Source: Anaeramoeba flamelloides (taxonomy: Eukaryota > Metamonada > Anaeramoebidae). From it: 64,000 nt of DNA. Shown here one piece after another: positions 35,664-48,013 of the stretch (position 1 is the first letter of the stretch; each line of letters starts with the position of its first letter). The stretch covers positions 12,362,501-12,426,500 of the forward strand of contig JANTQA010000012.1 in NCBI GenBank assembly GCA_027625915.1. Direction: 5' to 3'. The position numbers were made by a program, and so were the translations under genes. The notes beneath the pieces are model-generated. The model was not told where the DNA came from and made no database searches. It worked only from the letters and a program-made list of their open reading frames with translations.

Positions 35664-38600
35664 ATGCAAGCATCAAAAACAAAGAAAAAAAAGAATGAAA
35701 ATTCGAAAATCTATTGCGACTCTTGTTCAAGACTTCAAAATCAAGAAATTGGAACTATTTATTGTAAAGATTGTAACGAAACATTTTGTAAATTACATGA
35801 AGGGTTTCACCAAATGTTATTTGCTGATCATAATACTTACCCGATCAGTACAAATTTTTTTTTAATTTTTTTCTTTTTTTTCTTCAAAAGACAAATATGA
35901 AAATCTTCGAATTTGAAAAAAACAAAACAAAACAAAATAAACAAATTCTAAAAACCAAAAACTGAAAACAAACGAATTCCGAATGTGTGTATTTTTAAAT
36001 GAAATCTTCTTTCAAAGAAAATGATCCCAAAAAAGAAGGGCATAGTTATACAAAGAAATTTTCCAAAAAAAGCCGTCTACATAGCAAAAAGATGATCTAC
36101 AAAGCAGCTATATGCTGCAGCTCTTCCTATTTGCCACGTGAAGATATACACCAATACTTTATAGAGAATTCTGAATACCATACTTTTACTCGTGTTGAAA
36201 AAACGTATCCTGGGAAAATCCAATTTTTACTTGCAGAAAACGAGAAGGAATTGTTTGTCTCATTCCACATCTCTTCGCCTTTAGAAATCTTACAAGATCT
36301 TGAAAGCACAACAGAAAAGGAATGGATTAATTCTCAAATATACCAAGACATGTTTGAAGATTCGATTCAAAAATCAGAAGAGTTCATTAATTCAATACAC
36401 CCAGGCCTATATAGGCTAGTGGCAGCTTTACCAATTGCTGAATTAATTTTACTTGCAAACAACCGCAAGCTTGTGTTTTGTGGGCATTCTTTAAGTAAGT
36501 TTCTTCAATTGTTTTTCCAAGGCAATATCTTTTCATTTATTTGTATAAATTTTTCAAAAAATCACAAAAGAAACAAAGAAAAAAGAAAAAAGAAAATAGA
36601 AAACAGATAAAAGAAAGTGGAAAAACAAGATATTTGAATAATATTTTTAAAAATTCCATAGCGTTTGTCAGACTCCATTTTTGTAAATCAAAACAATTAA
36701 TAAATATGGTTATTTTAACCAATCGTTTACCTTTAAAGATTGGATCCAATAATCCAAGTAATTGCTCAATTCTTTTAATCGTCAAATTTTGTCCAAAGTT
36801 AATGAGATTAAAATTAATTCAAGGCGAAAAACAAAATTAATTGTAATAATTGTTGGTATTAATGATAAATTCAAATAAACATTTGAAAGTTTTTGAGTTC
36901 AATTTTCCATTTTTTCAATTTTTTTACACACTTTGAATTGAGAATTTTATTGGTTTAATTGAAAAAAAATATTCCTAAGTCACTAGATTTTAGAGATGTT
37001 CTGTTTTGAGAATCGAGTAATTAAGATTTAAAAAAATATAATTGTACTAGAAATTTTTTTATTTTTTTTTGGATTTAACAATATTGTAATTGTTGCTGAA
37101 GGGAAATCTGGATTTAACCTTTAGATATTATTGGAATCAAAGGCAATAATCCATACAAATCATTGAATAGATTGTTTGTTGGAGGCAAATTGATCCTTTT
37201 ATTCAATATTCTATTAACACACACATACACACACACACATATATATATAACAAATTATAAATATGTTTTATCCTGTTAAAAACACAAAAAACGTGTTATA
37301 TATATATATCACAAAAATGATTAAAAATATGTGACATATTTATAAAACAAAAGATAAAACAAGTGATAAACTAAAAAAGAAATTATTTAGTATAACTGTC
37401 AAATCTAAAACCCGGAAATTTCTGAAACCCGGTAATTCCATTTTTCTGATCAATTGTAAATATTAGTAAAATGTCAAAAATATACTTCCATTTTACAGAC
37501 AAATAACCCAATTACCCAGCGACTTATAATCTTTCCAATTGGAGTATTGGTTAAATATTCTGAATCCATTAATTTTAACTCTTTTGTGAATTCAGAAATC
37601 AAAAAAATCCAAAATTTGTAAAATTAATTGAGAACATTACTGAAAATTGAAAATCAAATTTATTACGATTTTCCCTTTAGATAAATTCTAAATTTATTAG
37701 GAATCATCTTTATAAGAATTATTTTGTTATTGCATTTATGAAATAAGAGTTTTATTTACTTTATATCTTTCTTTTAATAATTTTTTCAAAATTTTAAATT
37801 TCTATTGGTAACCTTAGAGGATTTATTTTTTGACAAAATGGTTTTCATAATTTCATGAAAATTTACAATAATCAAACACCTCTCTCAAATTCAAATTCTC
37901 TCAAATATTTTAAAAGTATGAAAATGTTTTTTATTTCAAAATTTAAAATCAAAAGTGGATTTTCATTTTCAATTATGTTCTCAATTAATTTTACAAAATT
38001 TTGTTTTTTTATGATTTCTGAATTCACCAAAGAGTTAAAATTAATGGATTCAGAATATTTAACCAATAACCCAATTGGAACGGTTATAAGTTACTGGATA
38101 ATTGGGTTATTTGTCTGTAAAATGGAAGTATATTTTTGACATTTTACTAATATTTACAATTGATCAGAAAAATGGAATTACCGGGTTTCAGAAATTTCCG
38201 TGTTTTAGATTTGACTGTAAACCCCATTCCAAAAATTTGGACACACCCAAAATCAAAAATAGGCAAAAAAAAACCCAATTTATTGTATTTTTCCAAACCT
38301 AATATTAAACAACATTTAAATTAACCCAGTATTAAAGTTTTAATAAGTAATCATTTTAATCCAAATAAAAGAAAAAAACTCAAAACTCAAAAATAAAAAC
38401 AGGTGTGTCCAAAATAATGAAACAAGCAGAAAAAAAAATGAATTGGTAAATTTGTTGAAATTTCACCAACAATTGTTGATCGATCAAATGACAAGATACC
38501 ATCTACCAATTGTATGCTATTTTCCAATTTAACAAACTCAACACTAACCTTCTATTAACCATTGAAAAAAAATTTCGAGATCTAACGAAACAGATTACGT

Positions 38601-40949
38601 AACTGCAAAACAGGAAATGAAAACAATACAAAAAAGACAAAAAATGAAATTGTTTGTAAAATCAAAATTCTTTCCAAATTGAATTTAAAGTGCAGTAATG
38701 ATGTTCTTTCAACTGTTTAAACTGTGTCCAAATTTTTGGAATCTAGTTTATATTGATTTACAAGCGTCAAAATTCCTATGAAAAAATGATTTATTATATC
38801 TATGATATCAGAGTTTTTTAGGATATTACAGTGTGATATAAAACATATCACAAAAATAATTCTTTCATAAACACAATATTTATCATATATTATAAAAATA
38901 AAAAAATTATTGATCTCATATATTATAAATTTAAAACAGATTTACATTTAAAAAACAAAATTTCAAAAATAAAATAAACAAACTAAAAAATAATTAATGT
39001 ATATTCAGAATTCATTTGGAACATACATTCTTAACTTAAACAACAAAACGAAGTAGTTATGTTTGTACATTTAAAAACAGAAAATTTTTTTACCTATAAT
39101 GTCTCTAACAACCAAGATTATTTCCAAGTATTATCTTCACCATGGCCCAAACTACATTGTTTACTAGGAATAACACGAGATGATATTACTCTTTATGTTT
39201 TTTGATTTTCGAACATTTTCAAGGGAATTTTTTGTTTTAGATAAGAGAAACTGCGAATTCTAAATGGAAAAATTTCGAAAAAAAACAGAATTTTATTTTT
39301 ATTTTATTATTGAAGAGAGGTGATCCAATAAAAAAACCTAGGCATGTGACAGCACTCTACGGCACTTGACTTTACTTTTCGTTAGGTTTTTTACTTTTAG
39401 AAATAAAAACAAAATTTATTAAATATCTTTTCATTTCAAAAATTCAAAAAAAACGTAGTTAGCTTTTCCAGAATTTATAAGAATTGAGTAAAATCTTTAA
39501 TTTTACTCGATTTTTTTAATTCCTGAATTAGCTATGCACCCCACGGCACTCTCTGAAACTATAAATTTATTGAAAGTTTTTTATCCTAGTTATTATTTTT
39601 TTGAAACAAAAGTGAAAAAAAATGATAAAAAATAACCTTTTTTCTAGTCTTATTTATATTAGTTATTTCTAGAAAAAAGATCTTTATTTAATAATACTCT
39701 ACTGATTATGAGTATTATTGAATTTTTTTCTTTTTTTGTTTTATTTGTGAAATAACTAGTTGAGTTTTTGGAAATGGTGTCTTAATATCAAAAAATAGAA
39801 GAGACAGGGGAATAGAAGAAATGGAAATTTTCTCTAGATATTAATTAACCAGTTATGTTTTTTTATAAAAAAAAAATAGAATACAAAAGGTGTTGTTCTT
39901 GGATAGTGTCAGCTATTTTGAGAGTTTAAGAGGGATGAAGAAAATAACTTTTTAAAAAGGTTGAAATTTAGAAATAATTACTATTGGTGTTGAGGGTCTC
40001 TTATTTTAAAACAGTTTTAAATAATACAAAAATTCGTCTAGCTTTAAAGATCTAAAAAGAATGAAAAACTACAAAGAATTTTTTTTTATTTTTTGTGTTT
40101 TTATTTTTAATCCTGAAGATCCACACTATTTCAACAAATAATAACTCACGCAATTTGAATCATTGTTTCGACAACAAGCAAAATATTGTTCTTTCTGGGC
40201 GATATAAATATCACCCTCTCAAGAAAAATATATTGCTTATTATCTCAACTTCGTAAAAATAACGACAGTTATCCATCAAGCTCAACAATCCTAAAATTTA
40301 AGGCATTTACTAATTGCTTAAATAGATATTATTATGTAATAGATAAAAACTCAAATAAATTTTGTCCTTTATGTTTAAAATATGAACATAAAGAAATAAT
40401 AGAAAATATTAATCATTTTTTATGGGTCTGTCCTTCTTATGAAAAAAATAGATTAATTTTTCTTAATAAATTAAAAGAAATAAATTTTAATGAATTTATT
40501 TTAAACTGTGATAGTTTGAAATTATTTTCATTAATTAATAATCGTGAAATCTATGATTTTACGCTAAAATTTCTGAAAGGGAATTTAAGTCTAAGGGCAA
40601 CTTAGAGTGTAATTTACACTTCTTCAATAATAAAAAAAAATCAATCATTTTTTTCTTCTATCAGAATAATTTTAAATTAAACACTCTGAAAAAAAATAAA
40701 CAAAAAGTAAAAATACCAACTTTTTTAAAAAAGTGAGAGCTGAGAAAACTATTAATAGGGTTCCAATAGTTGAGTTATATCCTCTGTGATTTCGTTAATA
40801 TACGAATTTCCAATTTCTGTGATTTTTATTATTTTTATTATTTCTGTTATTTTAATTATTTTCGTGATTTTTGTAACCCCAAAAGGGATATTATAAAATT
40901 TCATTTAAAAAAAGGAGAATTCTTTACAGTAATTATACGTTTATTTATA

Positions 40950-40991
<42 letters not shown>

Positions 40992-42671
40992 TAGTGGAAT
41001 GAAAATTTCTCTCCTAAACGATAAAAAAGATTATAAATATAAAAAAATTCATTTTCAAGAAATAATTTAATTTTATATTATATAAAAACAAAAAAATAAA
41101 AACAAACATAAATAAAAACCCAACCCCGATGTTAATAGATGGATCTTTAGCGCATCTTTGTACAATATCTGCACATTTATTAGTTAAAAATCTCCTGGAG
41201 GGGTACGATGAAAATACAATATTTTCTATTAGTTTTGGATCGCCATTGTATTGTGATGAGAAAATGATTAGTTTTGTGAAAGGCTCAAGATTACCAAACC
41301 ATATTTTAAATATACAATTTTCAAGTGATGGGATACCCGAAATATTTACAAAAATTCAAGAATTTATTTCTATTTGTATAGGGGAAAATATTGATAATCA
41401 GTATAAAGAGACAATAAAATCATTTATTTCAAATATAGCAAAAGTCCTAAAAAATGAAGAACTTAATCTTGAAGATATAGATTTAAATAAGAGCATTGGA
41501 GAACCATTCAAAGTATTATTAGATTTACTTGAAAAAAACGACTATAAAAAATTACAGCCATTTGGCAGATATTTAATTATTAAAAAAAAAAAAAAAAGTC
41601 TAACCAAAAAAGAAACTTTCCAATTAGACGATATTTTTAAAATTTTAAGAATCAAAGAATTCAATAAACGAATATTTACTTTCCATTCGATATTAAATTA
41701 TAAAAATTATACAAAGCAATTACTTAAAATTAAAAAAAAAGAAAAAAATATAGATACTATAAAAAATAATCAACCAAATAAGAATGATACTAATGATAAT
41801 AAAAAAAGAGTGAACAAAAATAAGAATAAAAATAACAAGGATAATTTCCAAGGTGGTATTGGCAATAAAAATGATAATGATAATGATAATGATAATGAAG
41901 ATTTAAATACAATTCATGATTTTAATCAAGAAGCAAAAATTAGACCAAATATTACTCTTATAACCATAAGAAAAGGAATTAAAAAATTTAAAAAAAAATC
42001 AAAAAATGATTATGAATATTACCAAATAATATTAAAAGGAAAATATCTTTCATTTCTAAAGCCATCGCCTTCAGATCAATGGGATATTAATGATCCATCT
42101 TCTCCCATTAAAATTGAAGGTTTACCATTTTTAAAAGAAACAAAAATTAAAAGAACTAATTCTGAGTTTAAAAATTCAATTTGTTTTCAATTTTCGCCAA
42201 CAAAGTTTTTGAATAAGGGAAGTGGAAATAAAATAAATAATTCTGAAGAACAAAAAAATTCAAAAATGAAAAATGAAAAAAGTAAGAATCAGAAACAAGA
42301 AAAAAGAAAGGGGAGGGAAAAGGAAAAGGAAAAAGGAAATAAAAAGGAAAATGAAAAAGGGAAAGGAAAGGGAAACAATAATGAAAGTGATGATGAGAAA
42401 ACAAATATTGATGAAAGGAATAAACTAAAAATTAATATAAAAATATATACTTATTTTGATGGGGAAATTATTCTTGATCCAAAGATAATTCGATTAGATA
42501 AAACTTCTGAATATTTTAAAGAGCAATTAAGAAATGAATCCATTTCTTTAGGATTATTTTATGATGCCTGGAATTCTGCAATGTTTGAATTTATCTGTGA
42601 TCATAAAGATCTTAGAAAAAAGGAAAAATTGAAGGAAAATGAAAATAAAAGTGAAAGTGAAAGTGGAAGTG

Positions 42672-42720
<49 letters not shown>

Positions 42721-44491
42721 AAGTAAAAGTAAAAGTAAAATTAAAAGTAAAAGTGAAAATAAAAGCGAAAGTGAAAGTGAAAGTGAAAAATTTTTTTTAG
42801 ATCAGGAAGAAGAAAAAAATTCAAAAAAAAGCAAAAAAAAATTCAAATTTAATAGTAAGAAAAATATAAATAAATCCCAGAAGAGCAAATATAAAAAAGA
42901 TAATGGGAAAGGCAGAAAGAAGAAGAATGGTAATGGGAAGAAGAATGGAGGTAGGAATGGGAATGGTAAATGGAATGAAAAGGGGAGAAATAAAAGTGAC
43001 AGAGGAAAAGAAAAAGACATTTTTGATAACAAAAATTTTATTTTTCGAACCTTAATAGATTTAGAAAAAATAATTTTTCCAAAAGAAGTTAGTCTTTTAA
43101 AAAACGTAATTCTAAAATATCAAGATTCGGAATTAAAAACCTTACCAAAATGCTTTAAAGAGGTTCGGAATAGATTAAAATCAATCTATAAATTTTTAAA
43201 TGGTGATTTAGAATTGCAGTATAAAATAGGATTTTTTAAAAAGAATTTTTGTCGGGGGTTATCTTTCGCCGGGGGTATAATTGGCGGTATTACTGGCACG
43301 ATAAAAAAGCCCATTGAAGTTATCACGGGAATTGGTAAATCTGTTTATAAAGATGTTGGCGGGGGCATCCTTGGGGCGGTGTCGTCAATAGTAATTGGCT
43401 TATTTTCGATACCCGGTGCGTTTGGTGGCGGAATTCCGATTGGTATAGTCCAAGAAGGACACAGTGGTGCAAGAAGCACAAATTTGTATATTAAAAACAA
43501 AATTACAAAATTTGAAAGACCAAAAGTATATAAAAATAGACTTTTATTTCTAATTGAAAATTTTTTTTTAAATAAAAAAAATAACATCAACAATAATAAT
43601 AAAGATCTCGATAGCTCAGAAAGTCTTGGTGATAAATTAAATTTAAATACAACTTTACAAATGGAACAAATAATTATTGAGCATTTGTCAAAAAAAGTGA
43701 AAACCAAAAGTCAATTGAAAAAATATTTACAAACGATCCAAATATTTAATCAATTTGCGAAGCATTCGCAAGATTTACTAATAAGATTTATTCGATGCAT
43801 TTTCAGAGTACATCAGTTAAGAATGTATCAAATTAAAAAAATATATATCGGGGTGCTTGGAATGCAGAACGCGGGTAAATCCACATTAATAAAAAAAATG
43901 TTTGGATTTAATACCAAGCCTGGAATTAGAGATCAAGAAAGAACTTTAACAATTTCTAGTTACAATATCGGGCAACAAATTTTTATTTTAGATTATCCTG
44001 GGTTTTACGACCCGGATAAGCAAGCAAGAAAATTGGCCAAATTATTAAATTTCATTCCCAAAATTTATATATTTGTTGGCAGATCCGATGTGGTAGATAC
44101 CAAAGTGAAAAAATGCTTAAAGCCACTCAAACAAATGAATGCGAGGATTTTCGTCGCTCTAAATAAAATCGATCTCTACCCTGAATTAATTTGGAAGAAT
44201 GGTGATGTGAAACAAAAAAATGGCCAGAAAACAATAAACGAAAACGAATATATTTTGAATCAAGAAAGCCAAAGGCTATCAGAACGCTTACAGATAAATG
44301 TAAATTTTACTAGCTTTGTAAATAATCATAAATTTAAACACTTGGAAGATATTAAGGGAATTGAAGATATTAGACATTGGTGTATAAAACAAATTATACA
44401 AGTTCTTCAATTGAAAGATCAAAATAGAATAATGGAAATTTCTAGAGTTTTTCAAAAGAATAAAAATAGAGATTTTCAATTAAAAAAATAA
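35664..44491 (+). CDS. B-box / class-3 lipase / GTPase fusion protein
   Basis: Three exons (35664-35847, 36018-36494, 41139-44491), GT-AG with consistent phases, give about 1337 residues. Residues 16-57 are a B-box-type zinc finger (C18-x2-C21, C34-x2-C37-x4-C42-x2-H45, H49, H56). Residues 80-365 resemble a class-3 lipase: IHPGLYRL, the nucleophile elbow GHSLNGS with Ser219 (split across the long intron), ISFGSP at 252-256, the probable catalytic Asp284 in SSDGIP, and PFGRYLII at 361. The fifth elbow residue is Asn, not the usual Gly, and I see no clear catalytic His. A charged linker follows, with an (SE)n tract at about 724-771. A Gly-rich hydrophobic stretch at about 927-991 has GIIGGITGTIKKPIEVITG. 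The C-terminal GTPase has P-loop GMQNAGKS (1128-1135), DYPG and NKID (1229-1232), Era/MMR_HSR1-like. The proposed job, GTP-controlled lipid hydrolysis at a membrane, is inference. Confidence 0.82.
37394..38219. mobile_element. Long-arm foldback element M1
   Basis: Arms of about 280 bp, 37395-37680 and 37930-38218, are inverted copies. Landmarks are ACTGTCAAATCTAAAACCC, TCTGATCAATTGTAAATATT, CTTCCATTTTACAGACAAAT and GAATCCATTAATTTTAACTC, each repeated inverted. The centre is AT-rich. M2 at 30470-31975 shares the left half. Frames seen in the right arm are by-products of this repeat. Confidence 0.8.
38218..38750 (+). mobile_element. MITE family B copy 3, complete
   Basis: 533 bp. The ends are TAAACCCCATTCCAAAAATT (continuing TGGACACACCC) and the inverse of TAAACTAGATTCCAAAAATT. 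It directly abuts the right end of M1 and shares the TA, so it probably inserted at that element's border. Other copies are 8574-8928 and 9773-10313. Confidence 0.82.
40159..40640 (+). mobile_element. 5'-truncated LINE, C-terminal zinc-finger tail
   Basis: The open stretch 40159-40605 encodes ISRKIYCLLSQLR-like sequence (LSRKIYCLLSQLRKNNDSYP), then KFCPLCLKYEHKE, then NHFLWVCPSYEKNRLIF. The C-x2-C...H-x4-C spacing followed by a basic/aromatic R is the usual end of non-LTR retrotransposon polyproteins, after the reverse transcriptase. Reverse transcriptase and endonuclease are missing, as expected from 5' truncation. The 3' side has an AATAATAAAAAAAAA tail. It lies in sense orientation in the intron of the lipase-GTPase gene. 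Confidence 0.7.
40950..40988. repeat. AT dinucleotide microsatellite
   Basis: A pure (AT)n run of about 38 bp close upstream of exon 3 of the lipase-GTPase gene. Confidence 0.95.
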
Positions 44492-45185
44492 AGAAATACA
44501 TTTGAATTTATTTTGAATTTTTGTTTTAATTTTCTAATCAAAAATCAAAATTATCATTAATTTTTTTTCTTTTTTCTTTTTTATACTTTTTACTGTTCCC
44601 AAATCCCCTTTTTTAAATATTTGCTTGGATTTCTCCTCTTTTTTTTTTCTTTTTTTAAAGTATTTGGAGAAGTGAAATGGATAAAAAAAACATTATAAGA
44701 AGAAATAAGCTTGTTCTGTTTAGTCCTGAATCGAAATGATTAAACTTGGATTAACCAACGTAACTGAAGTGAACGGATGACAACTGGAATTAAGTAAATT
44801 GAAACAAGCTTTTATTTATTTGTTGAGAGAAGGGAGTAATTTAAGAAAATTTATCAAAATAGAAAAAAAGAGAAGAAAATAATGAAAAATAATAAGATCA
44901 TTTGAATGATTAAATTAAAAACGTTTACATTGTTCTTTAGTTTTCAGAATTTAAAAGTAATAGAATAAAATCTTTGATTTTTCACAATTCTTTTGTATTC
45001 TGCAAAACCTCCGTTAATTTTTTTGTTGAGTTTTTGTCTTTATTTAGAAAATCGATTGACTGTAGTTTGGTTTTCTTGCATTTTTTTTGTTATTTGGCAA
45101 ATTGATAGATTTTCATTAGGTTTTTTTTTACTTTCAAAATAAACAGAAAATTCTAATAAATTTTCGGATTATTTCTAAAGTAAAA

Positions 45186-45560
45186 AAAAACCTAGAACAC
45201 TTCACAAATAAAATAGAAAACCTCAAAAAAACCTAGAAAACTTCACAAATAAAACAGAAAACCTCAAGAAATCATTCTTTAACTTTTCTAGAATTTAAAA
45301 GAATAGAGTAAAATCAAATATTTTTCTCTATTCTTTTAAATTCTGGAAAAGTTTCATTCGGTTTTTGTGTAAATTTTAGAAATTAAAAGGAAATTTTTGA
45401 AATTGCTTCGATCGATTTAATTTTCAATTTTAAAAAGTAAAAAAACCTAGAACACTTCACAAATAAAATAGAAAACTCGAAAAAACCTAGAACACTTCCA
45501 AATAAATAGAAAACCTCAAAAAAATATAGAAAACTTAACAAATAAAACATTAAACCTCAA
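45186..45560 (+). repeat. Minisatellite-like array, family N
   Basis: Repeats of a unit like AAACCTAGAACACTTCACAA followed by ATAAAATAGAAAACCTC, about 36-40 bp, occur near 45190, 45228, 45448, 45485 and 45522. They are interleaved with TTTTCTAGAATTTAAAAGAA blocks. Inverted counterparts are at 45655-45725. The array is imperfect. Confidence 0.65.
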
Positions 45561-46616
45561 GAAAAGCACCATTAGGTTTTTTTTACTTTTTGAAATGTAA
45601 AGAAAATTTATTTAATTTACCATATCCTTTTGAATTCTGGAAAAGTTAAAGAATGATTTCTTGAGGTTTACTGTTTTATTTGTGAAGTTTTCTAGGTTTT
45701 CTTTTCATTTCAAAAATTTAAAAAAACCTAGACACTTTACGGTAATTGTCAACACTCTTCCTTAGATTTGATAGGAGGATCAAAAAATCAATAAAAGGAT
45801 AATCAATAATAAATAAAAATTTGACAAACTGTGATTAATAATTGGTATACCACGACCTTAAAGTGTTCACTAGGTGCCTGAATTTATTTTTATTTTTGAT
45901 ACTATTTTAAGAGTTTTTTATTTTCAATTTTTTATTATTGTTTTTTCTTTAAAATCACAAGTTTTCTAACCATAAGTGGCCTAATAAAAAATTCTGTACA
46001 ATAACATTAAATTTCATCATTTTGAATAATCTTATTAGAGAGTATCATTGTGTACATGCTTTCTATGAACCCAGTGGTGTGAATTAAAGTGAATTGGATT
46101 GCCTTCAGAATCTCCTTTGTTGGTACTTTTACTGGATTAATGATATCGAGTCTTTTCCTTGTAATCCAATTTAACTAAAAATATTTATTAGGTTTTTAAA
46201 AAGAAAGTTAAAAAAAAAAGAAAAAAAAAAAAATAGTAAACAAATGGAAAAGTTCAAAGCACAAATTATTTTCTTAAAAACAACAACTTTTTAGATATAA
46301 GATATTTAAAAAGTTCTAATTTATAACCAAATTTAACAAAATAGATCTACGAATCAACAATTCTTCAAATATTTAGACCACTTCATTAAATTAGTGTTAT
46401 ATCCTGAATCAAGTACAAGTTTCTAACAAGAATTTTGTAATTTGGAATATCCATACTATATTTCAGACTTCTCCCTCAAAAGCAATCACAAAGATATTAA
46501 GTGATATAGATCTGAAAAATATATTATTATTATTTATATTTTTTTTTATAATTTTGCAAGAGAAAAATAACATACATTATTTCTTACCAGAGGATTATTT
46601 AATTAATCTAGAAATT

Positions 46617-46653
<37 letters not shown>

Positions 46654-46755
46654 GGGGGGGGTTAGAAGGAATAATCATAAGTTAGAGTTTGTTGATCATT
46701 AATCTACTGAGAATTGTTAAAGAAAAATATTTCATAACTAAATTATGTTTTTTTT

Positions 46756-47090
46756 TAAATTAATAAAATCTTATTGAATTAACAGATTTTAATATTTCCA
46801 CATAAACAGTTCTCTTATTTTTAGTAAATTTAACAATTAAAATCCAATTTTTGATATTTTTAACTTTCTAAAGCAATTCTAAAAGGTCAAATTTCAACTA
46901 AATAATATTTTTTTTGAAAATTACAATTGATAGTAATAACTTTGGTTGATCTTAAATATAAAATTTGATCATAAAATTTTACTATGATCAAAAAACTTTA
47001 TGTCAATATTTGTTATTTAAATAACATAAAACTGATTTTTAGCTTACCCATTTTTTTTTTTTAATAATCCAATTTTTTTCACACTGAGGA
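46756..47090 (+). repeat. Partial element I2
   Basis: Matches the right third of I1 (19560-19874): CTTATTGAATTAA(C/T)AGATTTTAAT, GCAATTCTAAAAGGTCAAAT and ATAAAATTTTACTATGATCA. The left arm is missing. Confidence 0.65.
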
Positions 47091-47413
47091 TTGAAATTTC
47101 TTCTAAATTTCTCTTTTATAATGGGTTGAAAATATTGTAACTGTTTTGTTATTCCCAGAATTCAACTTCATTGCTTTAATTTTAGAAATATTATTTCATG
47201 TTTTTGGCTTAGTATGATAAAAATATTTGAAAAAAGAATTTTGAAAGCCAATTTGGAAAAAAATGTTTGGTAAAATAATAATAAATATTGAAGGGGTGAG
47301 ACATTCAAAGTTAATAAATCATTTTGGGGTCCTACAAATTAAGATTATAACAAAAATAAATCGTTGAAAATAGACATTGATTGGATTTTTTCATTCTTTA
47401 TGTCAACAAATTT

Positions 47414-47611
47414 TAGTTAGTTTCACTTTTAAAGCTCAAATTTTCAATAAAATTAAAATCTCAAAAAAATCTCAAATTAAAGGCAAAAAATTTAATTTTT
47501 TTTTTTTCGGCTAATTATTTTAATGTATTCCAATTTTGTGTCTTAATTTGAGATTTTTTTGTGTATTAAATTCCCTTGAAAGTTTGTATCTTAAAAGTGG
47601 AACTGGTTGTA
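47414..47611. mobile_element. Hairpin MITE F3
   Basis: A decayed copy of F1 with TTAGTTTCACTTTTAAAG at the left, the inverse TTAAAAGTGGAACT at the right, and AATCTCAAATTAAAGGC inside. Confidence 0.65.
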
Positions 47612-47757
47612 TGGGAAAGGTGATCTTTCATATTTGGTCTTCAAAAAAAAAATATTTGTTTCAAAAACTCATTTTTTCAGATCTATTTTTTTTTTGTTCA
47701 TTCTTGGATTAATTTCACTCATTCTTTCTCAAAACATTTTGAGATCCAAAACCTAAT

Positions 47758-48013
47758 TTAAGGTTTATAATCCCTGAAATTTGAAAGAAGATTATCTTAC
47801 GTAGGGTGTAATAACTTGTTAATTTGGTTCTTATCTGATCGATCTTGGAATTGATATGAGTTTTATAAGTGGTTCAAAAAGGCAATTTTTGACAATTTAT
47901 AAAACTCATAACAAATCCAAGATCAATCAGCTAAGAACCAAATTTACAAGTCACTATCCCCAACACAAGATAATCTTTTTACAAATTTCAGGGATTGTAA
48001 ACCTTAATTAAAC
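47758..48013. mobile_element. Foldback element L1
   Basis: Two arms of about 115 bp are close inverse copies. AAGGTTTATAATCCCTGAAA, GATTATCTTACGTAGGGTG, TTGGTTCTTATCTGATCGAT and GATATGAGTTTTATAAGTGG appear inverted from 47895 to 48011. A diverged copy with its arms pushed apart is at 55020-55590. Confidence 0.75.

Larger units (their letters stand above)
36495..41138 (+). other. 4.6 kb intron of the lipase-GTPase gene, full of transposons
   Basis: Donor GTAAGT, acceptor TTAATAG. It falls between Leu220 and Asn221 of the lipase nucleophile elbow. It contains M1 (37394-38219), MITE B3 (38218-38750), a LINE tail (40159-40605), CA/TA repeats (37218-37250) and an AT run (40950-40988). The reading of exon 3 continues upstream to an ATG at 41129, but that ATG lies in the intron and should not be used as a start. 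Confidence 0.75.

Noticed and set aside
36537-36840. Open frames in both directions after exon 2 of the lipase-GTPase gene
   Set aside because: They start inside the intron after a good GTAAGT donor, and the exon 2 to exon 3 join explains the domain better.
37855-38302. Open frames on both strands
   Set aside because: They lie in the inverted arm of element M1 and the start of MITE B3, not in a host gene.
41129-41138. ATG at 41129 as the start of a separate 1120-residue GTPase gene
   Set aside because: The sequence right after it completes a class-3 lipase fold whose first half is in exon 2, with matching phase; the ATG is in the acceptor region.
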